A stretch of DNA of 64,000 bases from Legionella gresilensis (GTDB lineage: Bacteria > Pseudomonadota > Gammaproteobacteria > Legionellales > Legionellaceae). This document shows, piece after piece, positions 16,680 through 27,000 of the stretch (position 1 is its first letter; each line of letters starts with the position of its first letter). The stretch covers positions 1 through 64,000 of the forward strand of contig NZ_CAAAHX010000006.1 in the NCBI RefSeq assembly GCF_900639865.1, written 5' to 3'. Below the pieces are notes generated by a model. The model saw only the letters and a program-made list of their open reading frames with translations. It made no database searches and had not been told where the DNA came from. The translations under genes and the position numbers were made by a program.

Positions 16680-17608
16680 TAGCTGATTTTCATTTTTTAC
16701 GACCATGGTGGTTAATAGCTCTATTGCCTTTAGCCTTATTAATATGGCAATTAACACGCCAAAATCCACGCTTGGAATCATGGAGTGCTATTTGCGATAG
16801 ACACTTGCTTGATCAATTAATCCAATCTAAGGAAGTCGGTAAACGCTACAGCAGTCTCTTACTTTTATTAGGTGTGGGAATTTTTCTAATCATTAGTTTA
16901 GCTGGGCCTAGTTGGGTTCGTTTGCCTGTTCCTACTTTTCAAGCAATACAGCCACGAGTTATTATTTTAGATGTATCTGAAAGTATGTTAAATACAGATC
17001 TGCCGCCTGATAGGTTAACTAGAGCTAAATTTAAACTACATGATTTATTTACTCAATCTAATACAGGCCAATTAGGATTAATTGTTTTTACCGGACAGCC
17101 ATTTGTTGTTTCACCGTTAACTGAAGATGCTAAAACCATTGATGCACTTTTACCGTCCCTCACGCCTGATATAATGCCTATCGATGGCCAACAGCTAAAT
17201 GATGCACTTGAGGAAGGTGCTCGATTAATTAAGCAAGCTGGTTTTACTGAAGGTCAATTATTAGTATTAACTGGGACACCGCCGGATACACAAGCTAGTG
17301 ATGTTGCTAGAAAGCTAGCTACCCAAGGTATTACAACATCTATTATACCTATTGTTACTAATGAATCTTTATCACCTCTGTTTGATTCATTCGTTAAAGC
17401 GGGGCAAGGTATAGTTTTATCCTTAAGTAATACGTCAAAAGATTTAAAACATTGGTTAACTACAACTAATAAAGATCAGCAATTTACTCAAAATGAATAT
17501 AAAGATATTCCTGTTTGGCGTGATGAAGGGCGATGGTTCTTGCTACCGGCTCTTATTTTACTATTACCTTTGTTTCGACGTGGTTGGCTACAGAGGATTG
17601 ATTCATGA
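16676..17608 (+). CDS. batB: BatB-like VWA-domain membrane protein
   Basis: 310 residues, overlapping batA by 4 bases (ATGA). N-terminal helices flank the LRPWWLIALLPLALLIW and LLLLLGVGIFLIISLAGP segments. The VWA domain has DVSES at Asp99-Ser103 (first metal-site motif) but the third-motif region reads LVLTGTPPD instead of the usual TDG, so metal binding may be altered. A C-terminal membrane helix (FLLPALILLLPLF) anchors it again. The overlap and order with BatA, BatC and BatD support a complex. Confidence 0.88.
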   Translation: MIADFHFLRPWWLIALLPLALLIWQLTRQNPRLESWSAICDRHLLDQLIQSKEVGKRYSSLLLLLGVGIFLIISLAGPSWVRLPVPTFQAIQPRVIILDVSESMLNTDLPPDRLTRAKFKLHDLFTQSNTGQLGLIVFTGQPFVVSPLTEDAKTIDALLPSLTPDIMPIDGQQLNDALEEGARLIKQAGFTEGQLLVLTGTPPDTQASDVARKLATQGITTSIIPIVTNESLSPLFDSFVKAGQGIVLSLSNTSKDLKHWLTTTNKDQQFTQNEYKDIPVWRDEGRWFLLPALILLLPLFRRGWLQRIDS

Positions 17609-18474
17609 TAAGGTTAGTTAGGCTTTTACTATTATTAATAACATGTAATAGCTATGCTTTTACTTGGCAAGATCTTTGGTCAACAAAAGATCAGCAGGGC
17701 GAACGATTAATGCAGCAAGGTCAGTTTAAAAAAGCACAAACAACCTTTAACGAGCCTGCATGGCGTGCTAGCGCTGCATATCGTGCGGGCGACTATCAGA
17801 AAGCTTCGCAAGCCTTTGGCAATTTGCAAACTGAGCAAGGTTATTATAATCAAGGTAATGCTTTAGCGCATTTAGGTAAATATGAAGACGCAATACAAGC
17901 CTATAATCAAGCATTAACATTAAACCCTGGTAATAAAGATGCTTTATATAATCGCCGCTTATTAGAAGATTTATTAAAAAAACAAAAAGAAAAACAAGAA
18001 AATTCCGAGCGCAATAAAGAGCAGCAAGCTGATAATCAACAACAAAATAAAAATCAGCAAGATAAACAAGGACAGCAAGATAAACAACAAAATCAGCAAA
18101 ATCAGAATAGTGCAGATAACCAAAATAAAGATAAACAAAATCAACAGCCTCAACTCCAGCAAAATCAAAATTCTCAAAACAAACAAAATCCACAGGATAA
18201 GCAGGCAGATAGTAAAACTTCTGAAAATAAGCAAAATCAAAATACCAATGATAAAAACGAACATACTAAAAAAAATAAGCAAGAAACCACTGAGCAAAAT
18301 AAACAAGACTCTAAAGAATATGCGAGAGCGAATACTAAGCAATCTCCTCAAGAGCAAGAGAAGGAGCAAGCAAAGGAACAATGGCTACGCTTAATCCCTG
18401 ATGATCCGGGCGGCTTGTTAAGAGAAAAATTTCTTCGAGATTATATTCGTAGACAACATGGGTGGTATCAATGA
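17605..18474 (+). CDS. batC: BatC-like TPR protein with Gln/Asn-rich tail
   Basis: 289 residues, overlapping batB by 4 bases. A signal peptide or anchor (IRLVRLLLLLITCNSYAF) precedes a short region, then a TPR motif (YYNQGNALAHLGKYEDAIQA followed by YNQALTLNPGNKDALYN). About residues 125-250 are low-complexity Gln/Asn/Lys sequence, unlike any neighbour. The last part, PDDPGGLLREKFLRDYIRRQ, is the conserved C-terminus of this family. It is periplasmic, probably a scaffold for BatA/B. The repeat-rich segment is expected to vary in length between strains. Confidence 0.88.
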   Translation: MIRLVRLLLLLITCNSYAFTWQDLWSTKDQQGERLMQQGQFKKAQTTFNEPAWRASAAYRAGDYQKASQAFGNLQTEQGYYNQGNALAHLGKYEDAIQAYNQALTLNPGNKDALYNRRLLEDLLKKQKEKQENSERNKEQQADNQQQNKNQQDKQGQQDKQQNQQNQNSADNQNKDKQNQQPQLQQNQNSQNKQNPQDKQADSKTSENKQNQNTNDKNEHTKKNKQETTEQNKQDSKEYARANTKQSPQEQEKEQAKEQWLRLIPDDPGGLLREKFLRDYIRRQHGWYQ

Positions 18475-20144
18475 AAAGACTAATCTTTGCGTTCATTATC
18501 GTAATTTATAGTAACATTATACACGCCGAATTAACGATGCAAGTTGAAGCAACGAAAATACAAAAGGGCGAAACGTTTCGACTCATCATTACGAATGATA
18601 AGATGCCAACAGGCGTACCTGACTTAACGCCCTTACAGACAGATTTCACCATTGTAGGTACAGAAAGAAGTACTAACTACAGTATTATTAATGGGACAGC
18701 TACTTCTAGTAATCAATGGACAGTTTTGCTATTGCCTAAAAAAACAGGTGTTTTATCTATCCCGGCTATTCGTGTAGGGCAGGAGTATACACCGGCTAAA
18801 ACAATTGAAGTCACTAACGTTCAAAACAATTCCAATCCAACTACTATCAATAAACAACAAGATGTTATATTAACTGCTGAACTCAGTAACGAACATCCTT
18901 ACATTAATGAACAAATTATTTATACAGTGAAATTGTATAATAGTCGCCGTTTATTAGATGTTAATTATCAGGGACCCCAAATTGATGATGCTTTATTAAT
19001 TCCTCTAGGGGATGGGCGGCGTTATCAAGTCGCTGAAAATGGTCGAGTATATTCTGTAGAAGAGCAACAGTATGCTATTTTTCCCCAAAAAAGTGGTGAA
19101 TTAAATATTATCCCACCTTCTTTTAATGCCTTGATCTATGATGCTATTCCTGAACCAGTCCATGTTCAAGCATCTGCAAGTAAATTAAAAGTAAAACCTA
19201 TACCTGCGAGTTTTCAAGGAAAAAATTGGCTACCTGCCAAGCAAATTAATTTAACGGAACAATATGATCAAACTACAAACTCTATACAACAAGGAAGTAC
19301 ATTAAGACGTATTATTACATTACAGGCAGTAGGCGCCCCAGCACAGTTACTTCCGCGTTTAACTTTCAATAATACAGATCAATTTAGTGTTTATCCTGAA
19401 AAGCCTATTGAGAAAAATAGGTTTCGCCAATTTGAACTTATGGGTACAGCGACTACTAATATTACTTATTTGTTAAATAAATCTGGCAAGGTTACTATTC
19501 CAGCTATACAGTTACCTTGGTTTAATACTGTTACAAATAAAACTGAAATAGCTACTTTACCGGCATTAACGTTAAATGTTGTTGATAATGTTGCTAATTC
19601 TAATGCAGCTACCACAGCAGTAACAACTCAGCAATCTCAAACTATCCCACCTAAAATAAAGCATGAAACGGATTTAAATAGTATTCAACCTATAAATGCC
19701 TTTACCCTAAATGGTAAGAGTAATGGAAATTTGCCTTGGTGGTTAGCAGGAGGCTTTGCTTTAGCATGGTTTTTAACCTTACTCTTATGGTGGTGGACGC
19801 GAAAAAGACCAAGTACTCTTGGCCATATAAATAAGAGAAAGGTATTCGCGCAGTTAAAGCAGGCCTGTTTAGCTAATCAGCCTGAACAAGCAAGGATTTC
19901 TTTACTTAACTGGGCCCGTTGGCAGTGGCCTGACCTAGAATTTTTAAATTTAGATGATATAAATAAAGTAGTTAGTGATATAGCTTTTAGAAGAGAAATT
20001 AATGAACTATCAAAAGCAATTTATCATTCTGAGCAATCTAATTGGAGAGGTGAAAAATTGTGGCAATTGGTTACTAACTATAAGTCAAATTCAACAAGTA
20101 GGGCAAATAGAGATAGGCCATTAAAGCCACTAAATCCTCTCTAA
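18471..20144 (+). CDS. batD: BatD-like protein
   Basis: 557 residues from the ATG at 18471, overlapping batC by 4 bases; the GTG nine bases earlier is less likely. There is a signal peptide (LIFAFIIVIYSNIIHA). Repeated immunoglobulin-like beta domains follow (motif VGTERSTNYSIINGTATSSN, typical of BatD). A membrane helix lies near residue 425 (WWLAGGFALAWFLTLLLWWW), then a cytoplasmic tail. It is the last gene of the operon; a gap of about 100 bases follows. BatD is thought to be the large extracytoplasmic part of the Bat system. Confidence 0.88.
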   Translation: MKRLIFAFIIVIYSNIIHAELTMQVEATKIQKGETFRLIITNDKMPTGVPDLTPLQTDFTIVGTERSTNYSIINGTATSSNQWTVLLLPKKTGVLSIPAIRVGQEYTPAKTIEVTNVQNNSNPTTINKQQDVILTAELSNEHPYINEQIIYTVKLYNSRRLLDVNYQGPQIDDALLIPLGDGRRYQVAENGRVYSVEEQQYAIFPQKSGELNIIPPSFNALIYDAIPEPVHVQASASKLKVKPIPASFQGKNWLPAKQINLTEQYDQTTNSIQQGSTLRRIITLQAVGAPAQLLPRLTFNNTDQFSVYPEKPIEKNRFRQFELMGTATTNITYLLNKSGKVTIPAIQLPWFNTVTNKTEIATLPALTLNVVDNVANSNAATTAVTTQQSQTIPPKIKHETDLNSIQPINAFTLNGKSNGNLPWWLAGGFALAWFLTLLLWWWTRKRPSTLGHINKRKVFAQLKQACLANQPEQARISLLNWARWQWPDLEFLNLDDINKVVSDIAFRREINELSKAIYHSEQSNWRGEKLWQLVTNYKSNSTSRANRDRPLKPLNPL

Positions 20145-20194
20145 ATAAAATCTACTACCATCGATACTATTGGGATTTATTAGAGTTAAACACT

Positions 20195-20223
20195 TAAAAA
20201 TGATATGGCAATAGCCATATCAT
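20195..20223 (-). terminator. Rho-independent terminator for the VanX-like pseudogene
   Basis: On the minus strand a 10-bp perfect stem ATGATATGGC with a 4-base loop is followed by TTTTT. It lies 25 bases beyond the stop at 20248. It may also hold up transcription leaving the Bat operon, though no U-tract is seen on the plus strand. Confidence 0.65.
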
Positions 20224-20247
20224 CCTAATATTGCGCCTAAATTAATT

Positions 20248-21000
20248 TTATTTGGTATAACTACTATAAATAGCGTTAGGTTCTTTCATAAAGAAAGCCC
20301 AATACCTGTCACCATAAGACCAATGCCAATATTCAGTTGGATAATTAACGAAACCAACGGCGGCTAACGCTTTATTCATAATCGCTCGATTTTGTTCGGC
20401 TTGTAGAGAAATCTTTTTTGATGCGGTGCGCGATAAAGAGCCATCATCTTTTATCCAGTCTTTTGGATGAATACCCATATCAACAGGCTGGCCTGCATCA
20501 TCAATTAAATAAATATCAATAGCTCCGCCTGTAGAATGGGCAGGTATATTTTTTGTATTATCTAAATTAACAACAGGAGATACTAATTTCGTGGTTTCTT
20601 TGAAGATTTGTTCTCTGGACTAATTAGGTTGTTGTTTTTTAACTATATTAAAACGCTTATCAAATAGCTTTTTTTGTAAATCGAGACTTCGATATCCTTC
20701 GTACAGGCAGAAATGCAAGCCTTTTGGCAGTAGTTTTTGTGCTTGATTAAGCTTTTGATAGACTGTTTTTCTTAGTTTTGTGTAATCGTGATTGTTAGGT
20801 ATTTCAGGTGAACTACCATAAGCAATTTCTTTCTGATTTTTTAAATTAATTAAAGGCTCACCATTATCTTTAATAGGCACTGCTAATACACTTAGATCGG
20901 TAATTAATACAAAATGATTATCTTTGGCATAAACACTATTTTTGTTTGCGCTTAAAAAAACAATAACTATAAAAGATAAATTAAATAGCAATTTTTTCAT
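20248..21000 (-). pseudogene. VanX/DdpX-like D-Ala-D-Ala dipeptidase with in-frame TAG
   Basis: Two adjacent open stretches join in the same frame across one TAG (20620-20622, codon 127 of about 250). The first half has a signal peptide (KLLFNLSFIVIVFLSANKNS) and LHFCLYEGYRSLDLQKKLFD. The second half has the zinc-site pattern PAHSTGGAIDIYLID (His, Asp) and EYWHWSYGDRYWAF (Glu, His), as in VanX/DdpX M15 peptidases that split D-Ala-D-Ala. Everything else is in frame, so the lesion is recent or is suppressed. Translation of the second half alone from 20478 would lack the first zinc ligands. Confidence 0.8.
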
Positions 21001-21128
21001 AAATAAATCTTCTCAATTGCTAGATTAAAATACATTAATTTACTAAATTAAGCACCTTAGCGCTATATAAATACTTACAATGTTAATTAAATATCACCAG
21101 TTATGATGCAATTTTACTGATTGTAGGT

Positions 21129-21134
21129 TATAAT
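21129..21134 (+). promoter_or_regulatory. Possible -10 element upstream of the cold-shock gene
   Basis: A perfect TATAAT lies in the 303-base gap before the csp start. No good -35 is spaced correctly, so this is tentative. If used, it would give a 5' leader of about 165 bases, a length typical of cold-shock mRNAs whose leader controls translation. The rest of the gap is AT-rich and holds no gene. Confidence 0.3.
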
Positions 21135-21303
21135 AAAATTACTTGCATTCCAGCAATCCTAAATGAAACATTGTTACTACCAGTGCATAACATCCTTCCT
21201 TTGTATTCCAAAGTGGCATATTTATCGCGCAATAGACTCCTACGATGCTTTGTTATTGGCTTAATGGATCAAGTATGTGTTTAATTTAAATTGGAAAGTA
21301 TAC

Positions 21304-21519
21304 ATGTCTGCTATAGAAACTGGCCACGTTAAGTGGTTTAATGATGATAAAGGTTATGGCTTTATTAGTCGTGATAATGGTCAAGATGACGTTTTCGTTC
21401 ACTTCCGCTCAATCGTGAGTGCTGCTGGTCGTAAAACGCTACTCGAAGGCCAAAAAGTAAAATTTACTGTTACAAAAGGTCCTAAAGGGCTACAGGCAGA
21501 AGAAGTAACTGCTGTCTAA
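21304..21519 (+). CDS. Cold-shock domain protein (CspA family)
   Basis: 71 residues from the ATG at 21304 (GGAAAG about 7 bases before it); an upstream in-frame ATG at 21277 would add nine non-conserved residues. It is a single OB-fold cold-shock domain with RNP1 ([10 protein letters not shown]) and RNP2 ([10 protein letters not shown]), ending with [10 protein letters not shown]. These proteins bind single-stranded RNA/DNA and act as RNA chaperones. Monocistronic, followed by a terminator; whether it is cold-induced cannot be told from sequence. Confidence 0.93.
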   Translation: MSAIETGHVKWFNDDKGYGFISRDNGQDDVFVHFRSIVSAAGRKTLLEGQKVKFTVTKGPKGLQAEEVTAV

Positions 21520-21536
21520 TCTGCTTTTTTTCATCC

Positions 21537-21569
21537 CCTACCAATAGCTGCCTGTCTGTTATTGGTAGG
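21537..21569. repeat. Inverted repeat after csp
   Basis: CCTACCAATA and its complement TATTGGTAGG are separated by about 12 bases, forming a 10-bp stem soon after the csp stop. It lacks a T-run and may stabilise the mRNA 3' end or assist termination. Confidence 0.5.
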
Positions 21570-21607
21570 AAAGATGAAGTTTGTCGCTGATATTTTTTCT
21601 AAATAAG

Positions 21608-21633
21608 AAAGTGCTCTCTTGCACTTTTTTTTT
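21608..21633 (+). terminator. Rho-independent terminator after csp
   Basis: AAAGTGC, a 6-base loop, then GCACTTT running into a T-tract of about ten bases. Position and form suit termination of the cold-shock transcript. Confidence 0.75.
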
Positions 21634-21782
21634 ATAAATAAACCTTATTTGCTGCTATTTTTTTCTTAATGTGAGAAGTTAGGGCTTACACCTTATATTT
21701 TCAACAATTTACTTAAAATAATGTTCGTATCCTGCTGATAAAACAGTATAATAAATAAAATCTCGTTGCTAGGGACGCGTCT

Positions 21783-22802
21783 ATGAAATATAGGATTGGC
21801 TTTTGTTTATTTTTATTTTCACTAAGCACACTAGCAGTACCTGTAGTAGGTAAATTTGAAGCAGCAAAAACGTGTCCAGCTTATCTCTCAAAAAATAAAA
21901 AAACTAATCCAGATGGCTTATTTATACAGCCTAATACTCATTATCAAATCAAAGAAGTTAATCGGGAATATAATCCTGACTGGTTTCGTATTGAAATCCC
22001 AGAAAATTCCCAATACCCTTTGCGTTGGGTAAGTAGTGATTGTGGCTATGCCTCATTTGAAATTAACCAAGCAAATTGTCAACAAGTCCCTGGTATGGCA
22101 GATAGTTATGTATTGGCATTAAGTTGGCAACCAGGTTTTTGTCAGACTTATGGTTATGAAGCAGGAAAACCTGAATGCTTACGACTATCCTCAGATAGCT
22201 ATCAAGCTAGCCATTTAGTCTTACATGGTTTATGGCCTAATCAAGATGTTTGTGGGCAAGCCTATGGCTTTTGTAATACAAAGCCACAGTCTAATCATTG
22301 TAATTATCCAGACTTAGATTTTAGTGAAAAAGTAGCTAACTTATTACGATTACTAATGCCTAGCTTTGCAGCTGGAAGCTGTTTAGAAAGACATGAATGG
22401 TATAAGCACGGTACCTGTCAAATCTTATCTAATGACGATTATTTTTCTCTGGCTTTACGTTTAACACAAGAAGCACAAGCGACTTTTTTAGGTGATTATT
22501 TGCATAATCATGTAGGACAACGCGTGCCATTAACACAATTAAAAGAAGTTATTGAGCAGTCATTTGGTATAGAAGCAATAAATAAAGTATATTTAGGTTG
22601 TAAAAATGGCTACTTAGTTGATATTTTTATTCAATTACCTGCTTTAATTCCATTTAGCGAACCACTTAACTCTTTAATACTCAAAGCAAAAGGTCTTAAT
22701 CGGTATGATGGTTGCCCTGCTATGGTAAGTATTTCTAATTTTTCTAAAAAAACTTTTCAACCATTCGATTTAAAGAAATTTATAGCAAGATTTAAGCATT
22801 AA
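21783..22802 (+). CDS. Secreted RNase T2 family ribonuclease
   Basis: 339 residues with a signal peptide (GFCLFLFSLSTLA, cleavage near AVP). Both catalytic segments of RNase T2 are intact: CAS I in LVLHGLWPN and CAS II in RHEWYKHGTC, supplying the catalytic His and Glu residues. An N-terminal extension of about 85 residues precedes the catalytic domain, and ten or more cysteines suggest disulfides. It cleaves single-stranded RNA outside the cell or in the periplasm. L. pneumophila secretes a similar type II-exported nuclease (SrnA); equivalence is inferred. Confidence 0.92.
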   Translation: MKYRIGFCLFLFSLSTLAVPVVGKFEAAKTCPAYLSKNKKTNPDGLFIQPNTHYQIKEVNREYNPDWFRIEIPENSQYPLRWVSSDCGYASFEINQANCQQVPGMADSYVLALSWQPGFCQTYGYEAGKPECLRLSSDSYQASHLVLHGLWPNQDVCGQAYGFCNTKPQSNHCNYPDLDFSEKVANLLRLLMPSFAAGSCLERHEWYKHGTCQILSNDDYFSLALRLTQEAQATFLGDYLHNHVGQRVPLTQLKEVIEQSFGIEAINKVYLGCKNGYLVDIFIQLPALIPFSEPLNSLILKAKGLNRYDGCPAMVSISNFSKKTFQPFDLKKFIARFKH

Positions 22803-22864
22803 CCTTGCGTGCTGAGGTAAGTTCGTCTAATGTAGGTAAATAAATTTAAATGGACAAATAACTT

Positions 22865-23809
22865 ATGTTGAGGCGCTCATTAATATTATTTTCTCTAATA
22901 TTATTTTTTACTGGGTGCACTCGAACTTATGTGTCTGTGCCAAAAGCACTTATTCCTGTAGGTAAAACCACACAAACAAAAATACTACCTACCTTTAATG
23001 ATGTTTTTGTGCAAGGTAAAATGAATGTTAGTTTGCATACAGGGTATGCTAAGTCTAAAGTGATTTTGCGGGGTGACCCGCGTGATTTAGCGCAAATTAA
23101 TATGTCTGTAGACAACAGTCGATTATTTGTATCACTGTTAGATGCTTTCCCTCAGCACGGCCCTATTAGTATAGAAATTCGCACCCGACACCTTAATACA
23201 TTTTCTTATCAAGGTATCGGCACCATTAACGGACCGCGTCTGAATTCAGGATTATTAGATTTATTTATCACTAATCCAGGAAAAACTACCCTGGGAGGTA
23301 ATATAAATTTAGGTCGCCTTGAAGTCCATGGCCCAGGTTTCCTGTCTATTAATGGTATTAAATCATCTAATCTTCAACTTGTTGTCACAGGAAATCCCAC
23401 CATTCAATTAAGTGGGGTTGTCAACCTTTCAAACTTTGATCTAAGGGGTGATGCTAATATTAGTTTATATTGGGTCAAGAGTGATTGGTTAACGATTCGT
23501 GGTCATGGTCATTCTGTTATTCAATTAGCCGGTATTGTTAATAAACTAGATTTAGAACTATGGGATTATGCTCACTTTAAGGGGCGTTATCTACGCGCTA
23601 AACGATTATTTGCTAAAACACATCAACGTTCAGTAGCAGAATTATTAGCTACTAAACGACAACATACGTTAGCAACGGATGCGAGTGATATCTATTTTTA
23701 TGAAATCCCTGATATGAAAACTGATTTTATGGCATTTGATGGTGCAGTACTCGATATGCGCGATTTAAACAGCCCCTTTGTCGAAGAATATACTCGTTAC
23801 AATAAATAG
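22865..23809 (+). CDS. Lipoprotein with DUF2807-type (GIN) beta-helix domain
   Basis: 314 residues. There is a lipoprotein signal (SLILFSLILFFTGC, Cys at about 18). The body has repeated beta-strand patterns such as GIGTINGPRLNSGLLDLFI and VTGNPTIQLSGVVNLSNFDL, typical of the GIN/DUF2807 putative adhesin domain. Probably anchored in the outer or inner membrane facing the periplasm. The gene follows the RNase gene by 62 bases with its own weak ribosome site; co-transcription is possible. Confidence 0.75.
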   Translation: MLRRSLILFSLILFFTGCTRTYVSVPKALIPVGKTTQTKILPTFNDVFVQGKMNVSLHTGYAKSKVILRGDPRDLAQINMSVDNSRLFVSLLDAFPQHGPISIEIRTRHLNTFSYQGIGTINGPRLNSGLLDLFITNPGKTTLGGNINLGRLEVHGPGFLSINGIKSSNLQLVVTGNPTIQLSGVVNLSNFDLRGDANISLYWVKSDWLTIRGHGHSVIQLAGIVNKLDLELWDYAHFKGRYLRAKRLFAKTHQRSVAELLATKRQHTLATDASDIYFYEIPDMKTDFMAFDGAVLDMRDLNSPFVEEYTRYNK

Positions 23810-24032
23810 CTAATTTCTTTATCACAATCTTAAAGAAGCCGATTAAACAAGCTGTCTATATTTGGCTATTTTCTATTTTAGAAAATGACAAACCTCATAA
23901 AATTTAATAGTCAAAATTGTTATCGGGCAATTTTTAAACGATATTATCCTCCATTATAGAAAACAATTGATTCAATATGATTAATTATAATACAATAAGC
24001 CTAAATTATTTTCTATTTGTTAGGCGGTTGTA

Positions 24033-27000
24033 ATGAAAATTTTTATTCGCTCTCAGGTTATAAAAGAACTCGGTAGTGATTTTGCGAACTATAAAGAAAC
24101 ACTAGAGATGTTTAGGGAAGATCCATCACATAACTCGCTTAATTTAGAAAAATTACATATTAAAGGTGCTCAGCCTCTCTATAGTATCCGAGATAATCAA
24201 GAAAGAAGAATTATACTTTCTTTAATTAAAACAAAGTTAGGGGAACAGGTTTGGGTCGTGACAAAAATTCTTACCGGCCATGAGTATGAAGAACTTAAAA
24301 AGGGCGGTGGCGCAGTAGGTTTAAGTGCCGAAGAGAAAAAAGAGGTAGAGAAAGCCTGTGAGGTAGGTTCAGGTAAAGAAGAAAAATCAAAGTTGGAAAT
24401 CAAAGTAACAACTCAAATAGAATACGTGAGTCAACAATACATCCTCTTCGATGATGAGCAGGAATCATTAAAGAAGGCTTCTTTACCCAGAGTTATCAAG
24501 GGTGCACCTGGTTCAGGTAAAACAAGTACGCTTTTAGCATTAATTAAACACAATATGGCCCATTGGGTAGAGCAAAAGCCAAGTGGCCAACTCCCCCGTA
24601 TCTTAGTGTTGGCAAAATCACAATATCTAATAGAGCAAATGCGCAAGGAATGGCACGAGATGTGTCAAGCGGATGCCAGCATTAAGCCTGAATGGATTGA
24701 CTGCGTTGAATTTCAAACACCAGAAACTATTTATAAAGCTAATCATCCCGGACAAGCAGTCACATTCCTAGGCGAAAAAGAATTTACTGAATGGTATTTG
24801 AAATATGCCAAACACTACAATAGCAATCTAAGAAAATCTCAGATGCCTCTACCAGCGGCTGGTGCCAATGCTTCACTTGTTTATCAAGAGCTGCATACCA
24901 TGTCAGGTTATCCTAATCTTGCGAAATATAATAAAGGAGTGAATGATAATTTATCTTTATTTCCTGACCCCAAAGCTCGTGAGGCAATTTGGCAAGTTTA
25001 TCAGACCTATCGCACACATATTGATAACCTAAATAAACTTAAGAATCAGCAGAAAGTAATTGACTTATCTTTTCAAAAAATTGAGCTTACAAAGCAGTAT
25101 GATTTTATTGGGATAGATGAAGCGCAGGATTTATCCAGGCAGCAACTGCGATCATTAGTACAAATTGATGAAAGCAAGGCTAGAAAGAATTTGGTCCTTT
25201 GTGTAGGCGACCATCAACGATTATTCGGTAGCGAGTCAACCATTCCCTATTTGAAAACTCTTTTTTGGGAAGGGGGAGAAAAAAAAGAGGTTATTGAAAA
25301 TCTAACGACTACTCTGCATGCATCTTACCGTTGCGCTGAGTCGATTGTACGTTTTGCTAATGCAAGCTTATACCTTAAATATCAGGCTATTGGTGGATCA
25401 GCAGTAACTGATAATAACGAGCTATCCTTCATCCAAAGTGTGAAACAACAAAAAGAAAGCAGTGTGGATGTGCGGTGGTTAGGTGGCAACGATCCTAAGA
25501 GCGAAGCAGAAGATAGTGAAAAGCTTGAGATAGTTGCAAAAAATAATCGCGCCAATGCTGATTTTGTTGTTATCACTAGTCCTAAATATTTTGATGACGC
25601 TGTCGAAAAATTTGGCAAGGAGCGAGTTTTTACTGCTAAGCAGATGAAAGGCTTACAAGCTAAAGAAGTATTATTATATCGCTTCTTCGAGCAAGATGGC
25701 TTTAGCGAGGCTAATAAGCCTATAAGCCAGGAAAAAGAAATTGATTTAGGACAAGTTTTAAAAGAAGGAAAAATACCCAAAGGGTGCGATACTGGCAGTA
25801 TCTGTCACAATAACATTTTTAATGAACTTTTTGTGGCCATTACGCGCGCCCAAACCTCGCTTATTATTTATCAACCGCTTGATAGCAAGAAACACCGTGA
25901 TATTGCAGCTATAGGTAACCCATTACAAAAGCTAGCTAATGAAAGCACTGCAGATTATACTCCAAGCCAAGAAGTCAAGGTCTCTTCAGAAGAAGACTGG
26001 CGTAAACGTGTTGAGGACTTAAAAGAAAGGGCGAAGTCTGATCCTGATCCTAAATTACGTGAGATGATTCTTGAGATTGAAACACGTTATTTAAAAACCC
26101 CATCTGAAATGAAACAAGAAGTAACAGAAAGCAAGACAGGAATTACTTCTTTTGAAGAATACCTAAGTCGGGTTAATCCTAAAGTAGCTGATTCTAAGAC
26201 ATCAACTGAAGAACCTACCAAAAAAACTTATAAAGGAAAAAAACAACAAACGCAGAAACCAGTTACACAGACAAGTGCTAAAAGCCAACCACCTAAACCA
26301 CCAGTTAAAAAAGAAATTCAAGAAGATTTTTCTCAAGTAATGAAAAAAGAATTAGCTTCACTTGGTCTTGAAGAACAGCTCAATTTAATCTTGGAATATA
26401 TCATTAAAGGACGAGTAGAGGCCATTGAGGAACTACTGAATTTTCCATTTCAGGAGCTTAAGGATTATCAGAGCTTAAGCAAAGAGGAGCAAATTGCACA
26501 AAATTTACCTGCTAAAGTATTAGTAAGATATTTCAATAGTAAAAACATTGATGGAAAGGCATTACCGGAGCCGTGTTTGCAGGCACTAGTAGCTTATACA
26601 AAACAAATAAGCTCTTGGCCCAAATTACAAGTAAATAAAGAGCGCCAAGATGTCTTTATGGCCATTCTTTATTATCGCTCCAATGAATGGAATTTGCCGC
26701 TAGCAGCTTCAACTAATATCATTAAAGCGTTTGCTGCAGATCAAGCTACGTTTAATTTTATGAAAGGCTATAGGCAAGTAAGGCGTAATGATTTTCATTC
26801 AGCTCTGGCGAGAGGTGACATTCAGGTTGTATCAAAATTACAACGCTTAAGTTTGATAAATACACAAGATGGCGAATTTGGAGACGGTGGGACTCCTTTA
26901 CAAGTGGCAGCCTATAATGGCCGGGTTGCTTTAATCGAGTCACTATTAGCAGCAGGGGCAGATATTTCTTATGCTAATGAAAGGTTCGGAACTGCTCTTC

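Noticed and set aside
17974-18381. Long leucine/isoleucine-rich frame opposite batC
   Set aside because: It is a by-product of the Gln/Asn/Lys-rich batC segment; no ribosome site and no family.
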